Virus record (IMG/VR): IMGVR_UViG_3300033153_004644
Location: 1 to 40,376 of that record
From: a virus
Direction: 5' to 3' (one strand)
Length of the DNA: 40,376 nt
This document shows, one piece after another, positions 20,729-29,700 of the stretch (its first letter is position 1; each line of letters opens with the position of its first letter). The notes under the pieces were generated by a model. It was given only the letters and a program-made list of their open reading frames with translations. It did not search any database and had not been told where the DNA came from. Both the position numbers and the translations under genes were made by a program.

Positions 20729-20914
20729 TTATTTATCTTCAAATATTTCATTATATTCTTTATTAATCAAATAAGTAATAATACCGGAAAAGTTTTTAGT
20801 TCCAAGTATTTTACGGCTCAACTCTATTGCTTTCTTTTTCACTATCGGCAACATGCTTAGATTTTCATGTTCTGTTTTTTCTAAAGCTAAATACTTCTCT
20901 TTTTCTGATTGCAT
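20729..20914 (-). CDS. Possible ribbon-helix-helix protein of the leftward operon
   Basis: A 61-residue protein. The C-terminal half (KKKAIELSRKILGTKNFSGI then ITYLINKEYNEIFEDK) resembles the helix-turn-helix part of small ribbon-helix-helix regulators. The N-terminal 25 residues are acidic and do not show a clear basic strand, so the match is partial. It could regulate its own operon. It lies 2 nt after the membrane-protein gene. Confidence 0.5.
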   Translation of the reverse strand: MQSEKEKYLALEKTEHENLSMLPIVKKKAIELSRKILGTKNFSGIITYLINKEYNEIFEDK

Positions 20915-20916
20915 AG

Positions 20917-21189
20917 TTATTCTGATATTTCGTTAATAATTTCAATTAACTCGTCCCTAGTCTTAATCTCTTCCTTTTTATTACCCATAACAGTTAGATA
21001 AAATACTAACAATAAAACAACAACAATGTCTATAACAACAGAATGAGTCACGTAAATAGAAAATAAAATATCTAATCCAATCAATAATATAATTACTAGC
21101 ATTGTGACTAAATCACTAACTATAGACTGCATTAATGTTTCTTTATATATTACGAAACCTTCTTTTCTTTTCTTTACGTAAATTCTCAT
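20917..21189 (-). CDS. Membrane protein, first gene of the leftward operon
   Basis: A 90-residue protein. A basic start (MRIYVKKRKEGFVIYKETLM) is followed by two hydrophobic helices, about residues 25-48 (SDLVTMLVIILLIGLDILFS) and 51-68 (HSVVIDIVVVLLLVFYLTV), then an acidic cytoplasmic-looking tail. A small inner-membrane protein at the head of a moron-like operon would suit superinfection exclusion, but nothing in the sequence proves it. Confidence 0.6.
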   Translation of the reverse strand: MRIYVKKRKEGFVIYKETLMQSIVSDLVTMLVIILLIGLDILFSIYVTHSVVIDIVVVLLLVFYLTVMGNKKEEIKTRDELIEIINEISE

Positions 21190-21215
21190 ATTTTTAAATT
21201 AAAGTTTAAAACATT

Positions 21216-21246
21216 CAAATGTAATAATTATTAATCAATTAATCAA
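21216..21246 (-). promoter_or_regulatory. Leftward promoter of the inserted operon
   Basis: On the minus strand: TTG (21246-21244), a 20-nt spacer, TACATTTG (21223-21216), 27 nt before the start at 21189. The region 21190-21361 holds this and a divergent rightward promoter. Confidence 0.65.
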
Positions 21247-21295
21247 TAATTTATAGATAATTAATTCGTAATTATAATAAAGTCTTATTACTCAA

Positions 21296-21325
21296 TCTGT
21301 TACATAATAATTATTCGTATCTTTG
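21296..21325 (+). promoter_or_regulatory. Rightward promoter of the scaffold and capsid genes
   Basis: A clear -7 box TATCTTTG (21318-21325) preceded by CG. The -33 region is weak (TCTG at 21296-21299, 18 nt upstream). It restarts rightward transcription after the leftward operon. Confidence 0.6.
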
Positions 21326-21361
21326 TAAGGAAAATAAATTTCATTAATTAAATAAGAAAAA

Positions 21362-22060
21362 ATGTACGCAAAAATTTTAGAAAAACTAAAAACTCAAAGG
21401 GGAACAACCTCAAATGTTACCGACAGATCATTGGAAGACCTTGCAAAGTCTTTAGAGTCAATCATTACAACTGATGACATTTTAAATGTTGCTGACTTAT
21501 CAAAGGCTATTGAGTCTATTGATGGTAATATAAACCACTATACAGCCGCTCAGGTTAAGGCGATTGAAGAAAAAAGAATAACCGACACAGCTAAAAAAGC
21601 TGAAGATGAAGCGGCTAAAAAAGCCGATGAAGAAGCTAATAAGAATAAGCTACCTGATGATGCACCAGATTACATTAAAGCAATCATGGAGCAAAACAAT
21701 TTACTTATGGAGCAAAGTAAACAAACAGCTCAGTCATTAGCTAATTTACAAGGTGACAAAATCACCACTACAAGAACTGAAAAAATGACCGAGCTTTTAA
21801 AAGAAGCTCCAGAATATTATAAAAATCAAATTATCGAAGGCTTCAATAATATGACCTTTGAGAATGATGAAGCTTTCGGTTCTTATTTAGGTAAATCAAA
21901 GACAAACTTAGATTTATTCACACAACAAGCAGCAGAACAGGGATTAAACACATCTTCGCCTAAGGCAGAAACTAAAAAGCCTGAAAAAGAAGAGTTAAAC
22001 CCGACTTTTGCAGCAGCAATGAAAGCTCATGATGAGCTAAAAGCAAAGGAAAAAGAATAA
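21362..22060 (+). CDS. Scaffolding protein
   Basis: A 232-residue acidic, helical protein. The coiled-coil centre AKKAEDEAAKKADEEANKNK, the segment AIMEQNNLLMEQSKQTAQSL and the charged end MKAHDELKAKEKE are typical of capsid scaffolds, which fill the prohead and leave before DNA enters. The position directly upstream of the decoration and capsid genes agrees. No protease domain is fused to it. Confidence 0.7.
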   Translation: MYAKILEKLKTQRGTTSNVTDRSLEDLAKSLESIITTDDILNVADLSKAIESIDGNINHYTAAQVKAIEEKRITDTAKKAEDEAAKKADEEANKNKLPDDAPDYIKAIMEQNNLLMEQSKQTAQSLANLQGDKITTTRTEKMTELLKEAPEYYKNQIIEGFNNMTFENDEAFGSYLGKSKTNLDLFTQQAAEQGLNTSSPKAETKKPEKEELNPTFAAAMKAHDELKAKEKE

Positions 22061-22077
22061 TAATTAAAATTTAAGAA

Positions 22078-22656
22078 ATGGAAGCAATAACAGTAACAAG
22101 TGATGTTTCGGTAGCTATCAATATTATAAATATTGAGAAAGCAAGAGATATCCCGGCAGGTGCTAGTGTTCAACTTTCTACTTTAATAGATGGAAATGTA
22201 ATTGAACAAGCCACACCAATGTCAGCTCCTTCAAGTGGAGTAAGAAATGTTTGTAAGCAAGCTATTTGTTTAACAGGTAGCACGACTACAGCAAAAAAAG
22301 TACCAACAGGCGAACACAACTTCAAAGTTGGTGATTTTTTATGTACAGCAGAGTCATTAAAAGCTTATGCTATTACAGGGATAGTTACAGCAAGTGGAGT
22401 AGATACAATAACTGTAGGTACAGCAATTGAGGCTAATGCCGCTGGTAGTTTTATTTATGAAGCAGCAGCAGAGTCAGCAGCTACGACAAGTGTATTTGAA
22501 AATATTCCAGTATGTATTTCTGGAAAAGCTTTTGAAGTAGACTCTACTAAAACAATGGAAGAAATTCCTGCTTATGTAGCGGCTAGTGTTGTAGATGGAG
22601 TAATAGCTCCGCTATATTTAGCCTACATGAAGAATATTGATGCAATAAGTTATTAA
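22078..22656 (+). CDS. Head decoration or head-fibre-like protein
   Basis: A 192-residue beta-rich, Ala/Thr-rich protein with repeats of small-residue strands (AITGIVTASGVDTITVGTAI and similar). It lies between scaffold and major capsid, where capsid-decorating proteins are normally encoded. It resembles head-fibre or decoration proteins of other Bacteroidota phages by composition. A role in stabilising the capsid is likely. Confidence 0.6.
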   Translation: MEAITVTSDVSVAINIINIEKARDIPAGASVQLSTLIDGNVIEQATPMSAPSSGVRNVCKQAICLTGSTTTAKKVPTGEHNFKVGDFLCTAESLKAYAITGIVTASGVDTITVGTAIEANAAGSFIYEAAAESAATTSVFENIPVCISGKAFEVDSTKTMEEIPAYVAASVVDGVIAPLYLAYMKNIDAISY

Positions 22657-22673
22657 TCTTAAAATTTAAAATT

Positions 22674-23786
22674 ATGCCAAATAGAAATTTAAAAATGCTT
22701 TCAGGTATAGGACAAGCTGAGATTGATGCTTATTTCAAGAGAATGCCTGCACCGGAAAAGAAATGGAAAGATTATTTCCCAGTTGTTCAACAATTAGGAG
22801 ATAATTGGAAAACTTTATCTAATCAAAGTTACGCAATAAATGTAGCTTCAGACCCAGCAGCTTTGGGATCATCAGCACCTATTAAATCAAGAAAGGGAGT
22901 TGATACTATACAAGGAGGTTTCGGAGTATTTAAAGTAGCTCGAATTAAGGACGAAAGCGAAATTCAAGAGTTTAACGAATTACAAGCTAAGTCTGCTCAA
23001 TTTACTAACCCTGCTCAATTCGAACAAATTCTTAACTGGATGGGTAATGATATTGAGTTTACAAGAAATGCAGCTTTATCACAGGCTAATTTCTTAAACT
23101 GGGCTTTACTTTCAAGTGCATGTGACCTTGGATATATTGCGGCTAATTCGCCTCAATTGACATCTTTAAAAAACATAGTTTATCCTGTTTCGGCATGGCA
23201 AAAGCTAGATAAAGATACGGCTACTATTGGAATTACAACCACATGGTCAAACATTGCAGCTACAATTATTGATGATATTGAAAATATCGTTGATTTAGCA
23301 GAAACAAACGGAAAAGTTGTAACTAAAATCAAGATAAACAAAACTTGGTTTAAGTATGTTCAATTAAATACTCAAGTTCAGAAGTATGCTTCTACATATG
23401 TACAAAATGCACTTAGTTTACAGGGCGTTCCAACATTAGGAACTATCAACTCTATGTTAGGTGAGTACTTTGGTAGTGATGTTGCTTTTGAGGTAATAGA
23501 TGAGAAAGTATCAAGAGAAGCTATTACAGGAGTTACGACTACTGCTAATCCTTTTGCTGATGGTGTTGCTGTATTTACAGCCGAAACTAAAGTTGGATCA
23601 TTCCAATTTAAAGGACTAACATCTAATCCAAATATAATCTCAGTAGTAGAAGATTTCTACACAATTGAAAGATTGTATCAATCAGACCCAGATTTAGAAA
23701 AAACATTGTCTAAATTCAAAGGAATGACAGTTATTGATACTTATGCTGACAATGTTTATGTAAAAGTAAATAATACAGCTTGGTAG
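22674..23786 (+). CDS. Major capsid protein
   Basis: A 370-residue protein with a HK97-fold-like layout. There is an N-terminal arm, a long spine-helix region (NELQAKSAQFTNPAQFEQIL), a central domain with NWALLSSACDLG, and a C-terminal domain rich in strands ending FKGMTVIDTYADNVYVKVNN. It follows scaffold and decoration genes and precedes the connectors, the canonical place. No long N-terminal delta domain is seen, which agrees with a separate scaffold. Confidence 0.8.
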   Translation: MPNRNLKMLSGIGQAEIDAYFKRMPAPEKKWKDYFPVVQQLGDNWKTLSNQSYAINVASDPAALGSSAPIKSRKGVDTIQGGFGVFKVARIKDESEIQEFNELQAKSAQFTNPAQFEQILNWMGNDIEFTRNAALSQANFLNWALLSSACDLGYIAANSPQLTSLKNIVYPVSAWQKLDKDTATIGITTTWSNIAATIIDDIENIVDLAETNGKVVTKIKINKTWFKYVQLNTQVQKYASTYVQNALSLQGVPTLGTINSMLGEYFGSDVAFEVIDEKVSREAITGVTTTANPFADGVAVFTAETKVGSFQFKGLTSNPNIISVVEDFYTIERLYQSDPDLEKTLSKFKGMTVIDTYADNVYVKVNNTAW

Positions 23787-23787
23787 C

Positions 23788-24120
23788 ATGACAGTTTCTG
23801 AAGCTTTAATATCATTAAATTCTTTTCCAATACCATCTTCTTTAATAGAGAAGATTGGTATTGAAAGAGTAATAACGGTCACAGAAGATTATTCTTTGGC
23901 AGTGTCACAAACTCAGTCTTATAGATTAGCTACAGCAGATGTGTATATGTGGCTATACGGGCAACCTATTTTAAAAGAACAAGAGGTAAGTATAAGTCAG
24001 TCTGCCGAAATCAAACAAGGCTTTTTAGACTTTGCAAATGCTATTTATAAAGAGTATGATGATGATAAATATTCAGGAAAAGGAACGTACGGATTTATAG
24101 GAAGTGAGTTTAATGGTTAA
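23788..24120 (+). CDS. Head-tail connector (adaptor) protein
   Basis: A 110-residue helical protein: TVSEALISLNSFPIPSSLIE at the start, then LATADVYMWLYGQPILKEQE and FLDFANAIYKEYDDD. Size, helix content and place after the capsid gene fit adaptor proteins (HK97 gp6/SPP1 gp15 type) that dock on the portal. It overlaps the next gene by 8 nt. Confidence 0.6.
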   Translation: MTVSEALISLNSFPIPSSLIEKIGIERVITVTEDYSLAVSQTQSYRLATADVYMWLYGQPILKEQEVSISQSAEIKQGFLDFANAIYKEYDDDKYSGKGTYGFIGSEFNG

Positions 24121-24454
24121 AACAGGCTATATATCATTTATAACAGAAACGGGAGGTGGTCAAGATACCGACGGTAACTCTATTGCTTCTGTAACTACTA
24201 ATAGTGATTATATAGAATGTAATTTAAAAACCATTACCCGAAAGTACGAGTTTGTTATTGATGGTCAATATATCCAAGCTAAATATAGCTTAATAGTTGA
24301 TCAAGATAAGATAAATACTTTAGATCCTGTTATTGACTTGCAAGCAGTTAATCAAATTCAGATTAAAGATAATAATTCTAATGATCTTGGGAATCATCAA
24401 GTTCATAATTTAGAATATTTGAATTTAACCAAACGAATAAAAATTGAAGTATGA
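24113..24454 (+). CDS. Head-closure protein
   Basis: 113 residues from the ATG at 24113 (MVKTGYISFITETGGGQDTD). A GTG three codons earlier is possible but less likely. It is a beta-rich protein with ITRKYEFVIDGQYIQAKYSL and DPVIDLQAVNQIQI. The order and size suit the head-closure (stopper) family. It overlaps both neighbours, so translation is coupled. Confidence 0.6.
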   Translation: MVKTGYISFITETGGGQDTDGNSIASVTTNSDYIECNLKTITRKYEFVIDGQYIQAKYSLIVDQDKINTLDPVIDLQAVNQIQIKDNNSNDLGNHQVHNLEYLNLTKRIKIEV

Positions 24455-24897
24455 CAATGAAGTTAACTAATCAGAAACAGATTGCAGCTTATTTATTTAA
24501 GCAGTCAATTCTGATTGAAAAAGCTTTAATTTATTACTTAGAGTCGTTTGTTGCTGAATTAGAAAACCACGCCAAAGAGTCAGCAGAGTATGAAGATCAG
24601 ACAAGTAACTTAAAAAGCTCAATCGGCGGTGCTGTTTTAAAGGATGGTAATCCGATAACATACAAAGGGTTTACAGGTGAGCAAAAAGGTGTTTCAACAG
24701 GTAAAGATTTTATTAATTCATTAATGAGTAATTACGGCAAAGGATATACGATCTTAGTCGTAGCTGGTATGGAATACGCTTCACCTTTAGAAAACTATCT
24801 TGAATACAACGTACTTAAAAAGACTGAATTAAAAATGCAAAGAGAATTACCAGACGTAATTAAAAGATTAAAACAAGCAATAGATCGGAACAAATGA
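24451..24897 (+). CDS. Neck protein, HK97 gp10-like
   Basis: A 148-residue protein. The N-terminal helix, LIEKALIYYLESFVAELENH, and the later VVAGMEYASPLENYLEYNVL resemble HK97 gp10-like neck proteins, in which a helix is followed by a beta layer containing a GxxYAxxxE element. The C terminus is helical and basic. It links head and tail. Confidence 0.65.
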   Translation: MTMKLTNQKQIAAYLFKQSILIEKALIYYLESFVAELENHAKESAEYEDQTSNLKSSIGGAVLKDGNPITYKGFTGEQKGVSTGKDFINSLMSNYGKGYTILVVAGMEYASPLENYLEYNVLKKTELKMQRELPDVIKRLKQAIDRNK

Positions 24898-25301
24898 AAA
24901 CACAAAACGAAATATTAACCGACATTTATAAGATTATCAAAGATAGTCCTATCAATGATTTAAACGGTGGTATTTACAAGAAAACACGCAAAACAGCTAG
25001 TATTCTTGAAGATTGTGTAATTAGTTTAATAAGTGGTGTTAATGGTAAATTCCTGCAAGATGCAGGACTTTATGTTAAAATCTTTTACAATGATTTAGAA
25101 GAAAATAATACTTTTTCAGAAGATGACTTAAAAGGTCAACAAATGGAATTGTTATTATTTAATTTATCAGAAACATTATTAAAAACAAACGGTTATTCTT
25201 TTGATATTCAAAGTAGAGAAACATACACAGAAAAAGTATTAGATGATGCAATAAAACAGCATTATGCAATATTAAAAATAAACTTTAAAATAATAATATA
25301 A
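24894..25301 (+). CDS. Tail terminator/completion protein
   Basis: A 135-residue protein: ILTDIYKIIKDSPINDLNGG at the start, DCVISLISGVNGKFLQDAGL in the middle and HYAILKINFKIII at the end. The layout of an N-terminal helix, strands and a second helix is that of tail terminators that cap the tail tube. Place and overlaps (ATGA at both ends) agree. Confidence 0.6.
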   Translation: MKTQNEILTDIYKIIKDSPINDLNGGIYKKTRKTASILEDCVISLISGVNGKFLQDAGLYVKIFYNDLEENNTFSEDDLKGQQMELLLFNLSETLLKTNGYSFDIQSRETYTEKVLDDAIKQHYAILKINFKIII

Positions 25302-26071
25302 TGAGTAGAGCAATTGATGTTGATTATAAAAAAGTCTTAATTTCAGATCTTGCCTCAGATGGTGGTTTAGGAGTTAAGTGGAATAAAATTGATGGAGATG
25401 TACGACAAGGTACAGCATCGTTAACGGGTAGTGATGCTGATGTTACAGCTCATAAAAATGTACACGGTGATATACTTGCATCTTCTATTGTAAAAGGTGA
25501 TAATACTTTCAATTTCCAATGTGCAGATGTATCACCTGCAAACAGAGGTTATTTAATGGGTGGTGTTGTTACGACCGGAGCAACTGGAGTACAATGGACT
25601 GCACCAGACGAAACACAAGCTATCTATAAGTCTATAATGATTGTAGGTAAAAACAACATCATAGATTATGCAGTAAATGTAAGAATAGATGCTTACATAG
25701 CTAAAAACGATGATGACTTAGCTTACATTCAAGTTAATGGTACAGTAGAAAAACCAACTAAGGAAAATACAGAGTCTACAGGTGCATGGTCAATAGCAGA
25801 CCCGACAGCTAACGATATTTTAACATTTGTATTAGATGATCAAACTGGGGCAGCTACAATTAATGATACTGCACATACAGTTGCTATTGAGGTAACTAAT
25901 GGAACAGCAGTAACAGCCTTAGAACCTCTAGTAGGTTTATCATTAGGAGCTGATTGTGTGCCATTCTCAGGTACTGCAGCCGACTTTACTTCTCCTGTAG
26001 AATATACAGTTGAAGCAGCCGACGGAACTCAGCAAGTTTGGACAGTTACTGTAACTGTAGCAGCACCATAA
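25301..26071 (+). CDS. Major tail tube protein with a DUF5018-like Ig domain
   Basis: A 256-residue protein. Residues 1-160 form the tube domain (GDVRQGTASLTGSDADVTAH, TFNFQCADVSPANRGYLMGG, VNVRIDAYIAKNDD). Residues about 168-256 match DUF5018-like Ig folds: DILTFVLDDQTGAATINDTA, SLGADCVPFSG and VEYTVEAADGTQQVWTVTV. Such appended Ig domains project from the tail surface and may bind carbohydrate weakly. It precedes the chaperone and tape measure genes, as usual. Confidence 0.8.
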   Translation: MSRAIDVDYKKVLISDLASDGGLGVKWNKIDGDVRQGTASLTGSDADVTAHKNVHGDILASSIVKGDNTFNFQCADVSPANRGYLMGGVVTTGATGVQWTAPDETQAIYKSIMIVGKNNIIDYAVNVRIDAYIAKNDDDLAYIQVNGTVEKPTKENTESTGAWSIADPTANDILTFVLDDQTGAATINDTAHTVAIEVTNGTAVTALEPLVGLSLGADCVPFSGTAADFTSPVEYTVEAADGTQQVWTVTVTVAAP

Positions 26072-26072
26072 G

Positions 26073-26510
26073 ATGACAGATATTCAGAGGTTATCGGATA
26101 TTGCAACCGATACTAAAGAAGAGCTAAAAGGATTTAAGGTATTAGGGATTTTTCCCTTTTACCTTAACTATATTCGTACAAAAACGCAAATAAAACTTTG
26201 CGGAATAAAAGATAAAATCCAGAAAATACAAGGCAATAAAGAAGCTGATATAAATGATTTTTACAATTATGAATTAAGGCTAAAAACAGAACCTTTATTG
26301 AATGATTACATAACAGTTGCTTTAATAAATAGTAGATTGTTTGGGTTTATTTTAAAACCGATATTAAAGATTAAAGTAAAGGAATGTTCACATAGGCAAA
26401 AATTTTTATTGTATTCTAAAATATTAGAGCTTTCTGATCCTAGTTTTTTTTTAGGCTATTGGAAAAATCTAATGATAAAAGATCATACGATATTAAAGGA
26501 GGAAAGTTAA
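26073..26510 (+). CDS. Tail assembly chaperone, first frame (G-like)
   Basis: A 145-residue helical protein. It lies between tail tube and tape measure and overlaps a second frame, the hallmark of tail assembly chaperones. These bind the tape measure and tube subunits before assembly and are absent from virions. Near its end the codons AGT TTT TTT TTA lie on a nine-T run that supports a -1 shift into the next frame. No database family was recognised directly; the call rests on place and frame structure. Confidence 0.7.
   Translation: MTDIQRLSDIATDTKEELKGFKVLGIFPFYLNYIRTKTQIKLCGIKDKIQKIQGNKEADINDFYNYELRLKTEPLLNDYITVALINSRLFGFILKPILKIKVKECSHRQKFLLYSKILELSDPSFFLGYWKNLMIKDHTILKEES
26444..26453 (+). 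promoter_or_regulatory. Programmed -1 frameshift site (T9 run)
   Basis: Nine T residues (26444-26452) followed by A give the slippery heptamers T TTT TTT and T TTT TTA in the zero frame. The -1 frame has its last stop (TAG) directly before, at 26441-26443, and is open from 26444 to 26722. This agrees with lambda G/GT-type expression. Confidence 0.7.
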
Positions 26511-26722
26511 TTCAGGGTAAAATATTTGCTTACCAGGAAAAAACTGGAATGTCGTATAATGAAATAATGAAATTGCCTTATATAACTTTTGTTTTAGGAA
26601 TGTTGGACGCCCCTCAAGTAGATTATGACAGTAAAAAAGAAACACCAAAAGCAAAGAATAAAAAGAAATTTGGAACACCTATAAAAGATTTACCCATTGA
26701 AGATCAAAAAAAACTAAGATAA
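26459..26722 (+). CDS. Tail assembly chaperone, second frame (T-like extension)
   Basis: From its own ATG it has 87 residues, but a -1 shift at 26444-26453 would fuse it to the upstream product, giving about 216 residues. It contains KGGKLIQGKIFAYQEKTGMS and a Lys-rich linker (KKETPKAKNKKKFGTP). The frame is -1 relative to the upstream gene. The T extension of such chaperones recruits the tape measure protein, whose gene begins directly after its stop. Confidence 0.7.
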   Translation: MEKSNDKRSYDIKGGKLIQGKIFAYQEKTGMSYNEIMKLPYITFVLGMLDAPQVDYDSKKETPKAKNKKKFGTPIKDLPIEDQKKLR

Positions 26723-29700
26723 ATGGCAGGCTTGCAGTTCAGTAGCGGAATAGACAGGGGGTTTGAAAGAGATCTTACTAGAATGAATAGTAAGCTAAAT
26801 TTGCTTTCTAAAAACGTTCAGAGTCAAGGGAAAGTAATGGATAATACTTTCAAAACAGTAGCTAGGAGTGTGGGCGGCTTAGTTTCTGTTATGGCTGTTG
26901 GTGCAGCGGGTAAAGAATTATTCACATTCACAAAAGACTTAGAAACTGCATTAACCGAGGTTTCGACTATCTCCCAGGCTGTAACAGAAGATTTTGAAGG
27001 ATATAAAGATGCTTTAGTAGAATTAAGTACAGAAAGTGCAGTAAGTGCAAAATCATTAACAGATGCTTATTATGATATTGTTTCCGCTGGTTATGATGGT
27101 GCTCAGGGATTAGAATTATTGGCAGCTGCCGAAAAAGCAAGTACAGCGGGGTTTGTTGAAGTTGGCACAGCCGCCGACGGTTTAACGACCGTATTAAATG
27201 CGTGGGGCAAATCAGCAAGCGAAGCTACAGCCGTATCTGATATATTCTTTAAAACAGTTGAAAAAGGTAAAACTACTTTCCCTGAATTAGGTTCTAATAT
27301 TGCACAAGTTGCACCAGTTGCAGCAAGTTTAGGTGTTTCATTCGAAGAGGTTTCGGCAGCCGCCGCAACATTAACAAAGTCAGGAACGCCAACAGCACAG
27401 GCATTTACACAAATTAGAGCTTCTTTATTAGCTGTAAACGAAGTTTTAGGTGATGGATGGGCTGATGCTTATACATTTCAAGAGGCTTTAGCAGAGGTAA
27501 GAGATAGGGCAAAAGGATCAACAAACGAATTAAAAAACATGCTCGGTAGAGTTGAAGCAGTAAACGCTGTTTTAGGTCTTACAGGTAAAAATGCGAGTGT
27601 AGCTGCATCTGATTTAGCGGCAATGAATAACTCATTAAACGCTACAGCCATAGCAGCCGAAAAGGTGACAGCTTCTACAGATTACCAAATAAAGAATTTA
27701 AAAAACAACATACTTGCAGCTTTAGAGCCACTAGGATCAGAAGCTACTAAGATAATAGGTGATTTAGCAAAGAATTTAAGTGCAGCATTTGATAGTGGTC
27801 AAGTTCAAAAATACGCTGCTATTTTATTACAATTAGGTAAAGTATTTTTAGCTTATAAAGTTGCGACAATAGCACAAAATCAAGTCGATAAACTTAGAAA
27901 AAATATTCTTATTAAAAACATTGCTATTCAAGAACAAATGCGACTTGAATATGCTTTATCTGGTAAAACTGTTTCTAAATCGGCATTAAGAATGTCGGTT
28001 GCAAATAAGACCCTAGCGAGGTCTTTTAAAGAGCTTACTACAGCATTTAAAGCTAATCCTTTAGGGTTTCTTGCTACTGGATTAATGTTAGTATTACCTT
28101 TAATTGAAAGATTTAGGAATAAAACCAAAGAAGCAACTATAGACCAAGATGAATTTAATAGGTCACTAGCTGAAACAAAAGCATTATTAGCCGGGTTTTC
28201 TGAAATAGAGAAAACTCAAGATATATTAGGATTATTAAGCAAAGAGCAACTAGAAGAGCAGAAAAAAAGAATAGAGCAGCAATTAAAGAGAGAAAAAGAC
28301 AATAACAGAATAAGACTTGAAGATACAAAGGAATTATTGAAAAATGACATTGAGTTAAGCGAACTTTCGGCTAAGTTAAAAGACGAAAAGATACAAGATG
28401 TATTAAAAGCATCCATACTTAGACAATATAAGAGACGACAAGAGCAAATAGTTTCAGAATTACAACTAGAACAAAATGGAGCTAACGAAAGAATAAGAGG
28501 GTTAAATAAATATTATAAAGAAGTAGATGCAGCTATAGGGAATAAGTCAGACGAAGGTACTAAAGATATTTCAAAAACAAATGAAGAACAAAGATTAGAC
28601 AACCTAAAAGAATTAGAATTAGGATATCAGGAATATTTGAATTTCATAAACTCAACATATAGCGACGAATTAGAATTTGATAAAATAAAGCAATCCAAAC
28701 TTTTAAAAGCAGACTTAGAATATTTAAAGGAAAAAAGAAAACTCACTAAAGAGCAACTTGATAAAATTAAAATAGACTCTTTAATAATAGCAAAAAAACA
28801 AAAACTAGAAGAGTTATCTATAAAAGAAGAAACAACAGGAGACGTATTAAGAAATCTTGATATTGAACATCAAAAGAAAATAAATCAATTAACCGAACAG
28901 TACGGAAAAGAAAAAGACGCTCAACAAAAACTTCATGATGATTTAATAAAAGAAGATATTCGCTATTATACCGAAAAAGCTAAATTAACAGATGATGAAC
29001 TTGAACAAGAAGTATTAAAATACAAAATATTACAAAAAGAATTACAATTAGGTGAAAAAGCAGCATCCGAAACTGGTGATAAGAAAGACGAAAAAATAAC
29101 AGCTCAAGATTTTACAGGTATAAATGAAGCTTTTTCAGCTACAGGTGATAATTTAACAAACCAACTAGCAAACTTAAGTACTAATGTAGTAAGTGCCTTT
29201 GAGACTTTAAATAGTGAGTCATCTACAACAGCGGATAACATTTCGGGAATTATATCATTAATAATTGCAGCTGGTAATATCATTAAAGATGTTGTTTCAA
29301 ATGCTTACACAAAAGAGTCAGATGATTTAAGCGATGTTAATAATGAGATATCAAAAAGAATAGATGCAGAGTCTACAATTAACCGCTTAGTTCGTGAACG
29401 TATAGATTTAGAATTAAATTCTAGTGCCTTTTTAGATGCTAACTATAAAGACAGATATACTTTAGCTTTACAAACATTAAATGACAGTGAAAGCATAATA
29501 GCAGACTCCGTAGATGCACTTTCTAAGAATTTAGTTTTAACTGCAACCGGCAAAGGTGAGTCATGGTTGGGTATAAACGAAACAGCCGAAGATTATAGTT
29601 TCACATTAGATCAGATAATAAATAAATCAGATACGTTAAGCGGAATAGAATTAGGCGGAACAATATCTAATATTTTAGACCCCGCGGATGTATTTGGAGG

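Noticed and set aside
26495-26502. AAAGGAGG, a perfect Shine-Dalgarno-like string
   Set aside because: No start codon follows at a useful distance and the host group rarely uses such sites. It lies downstream of the slippery run, where it would not stimulate a -1 shift in the known manner.
4721-26936. TTATTCACA, a DnaA-box-like string, at 4721-4729, 9698-9706 and 26928-26936
   Set aside because: Three scattered single copies, mostly inside genes, are expected by chance in A/T-rich DNA. They do not cluster near the replication genes.
26967-27218. Minus-strand reading frame inside the tape measure gene, and similar antisense frames elsewhere (for example 17861-18253 and 19065-19349)
   Set aside because: They mirror strongly coding plus-strand genes, have repetitive composition and lack promoters, so they are shadows.
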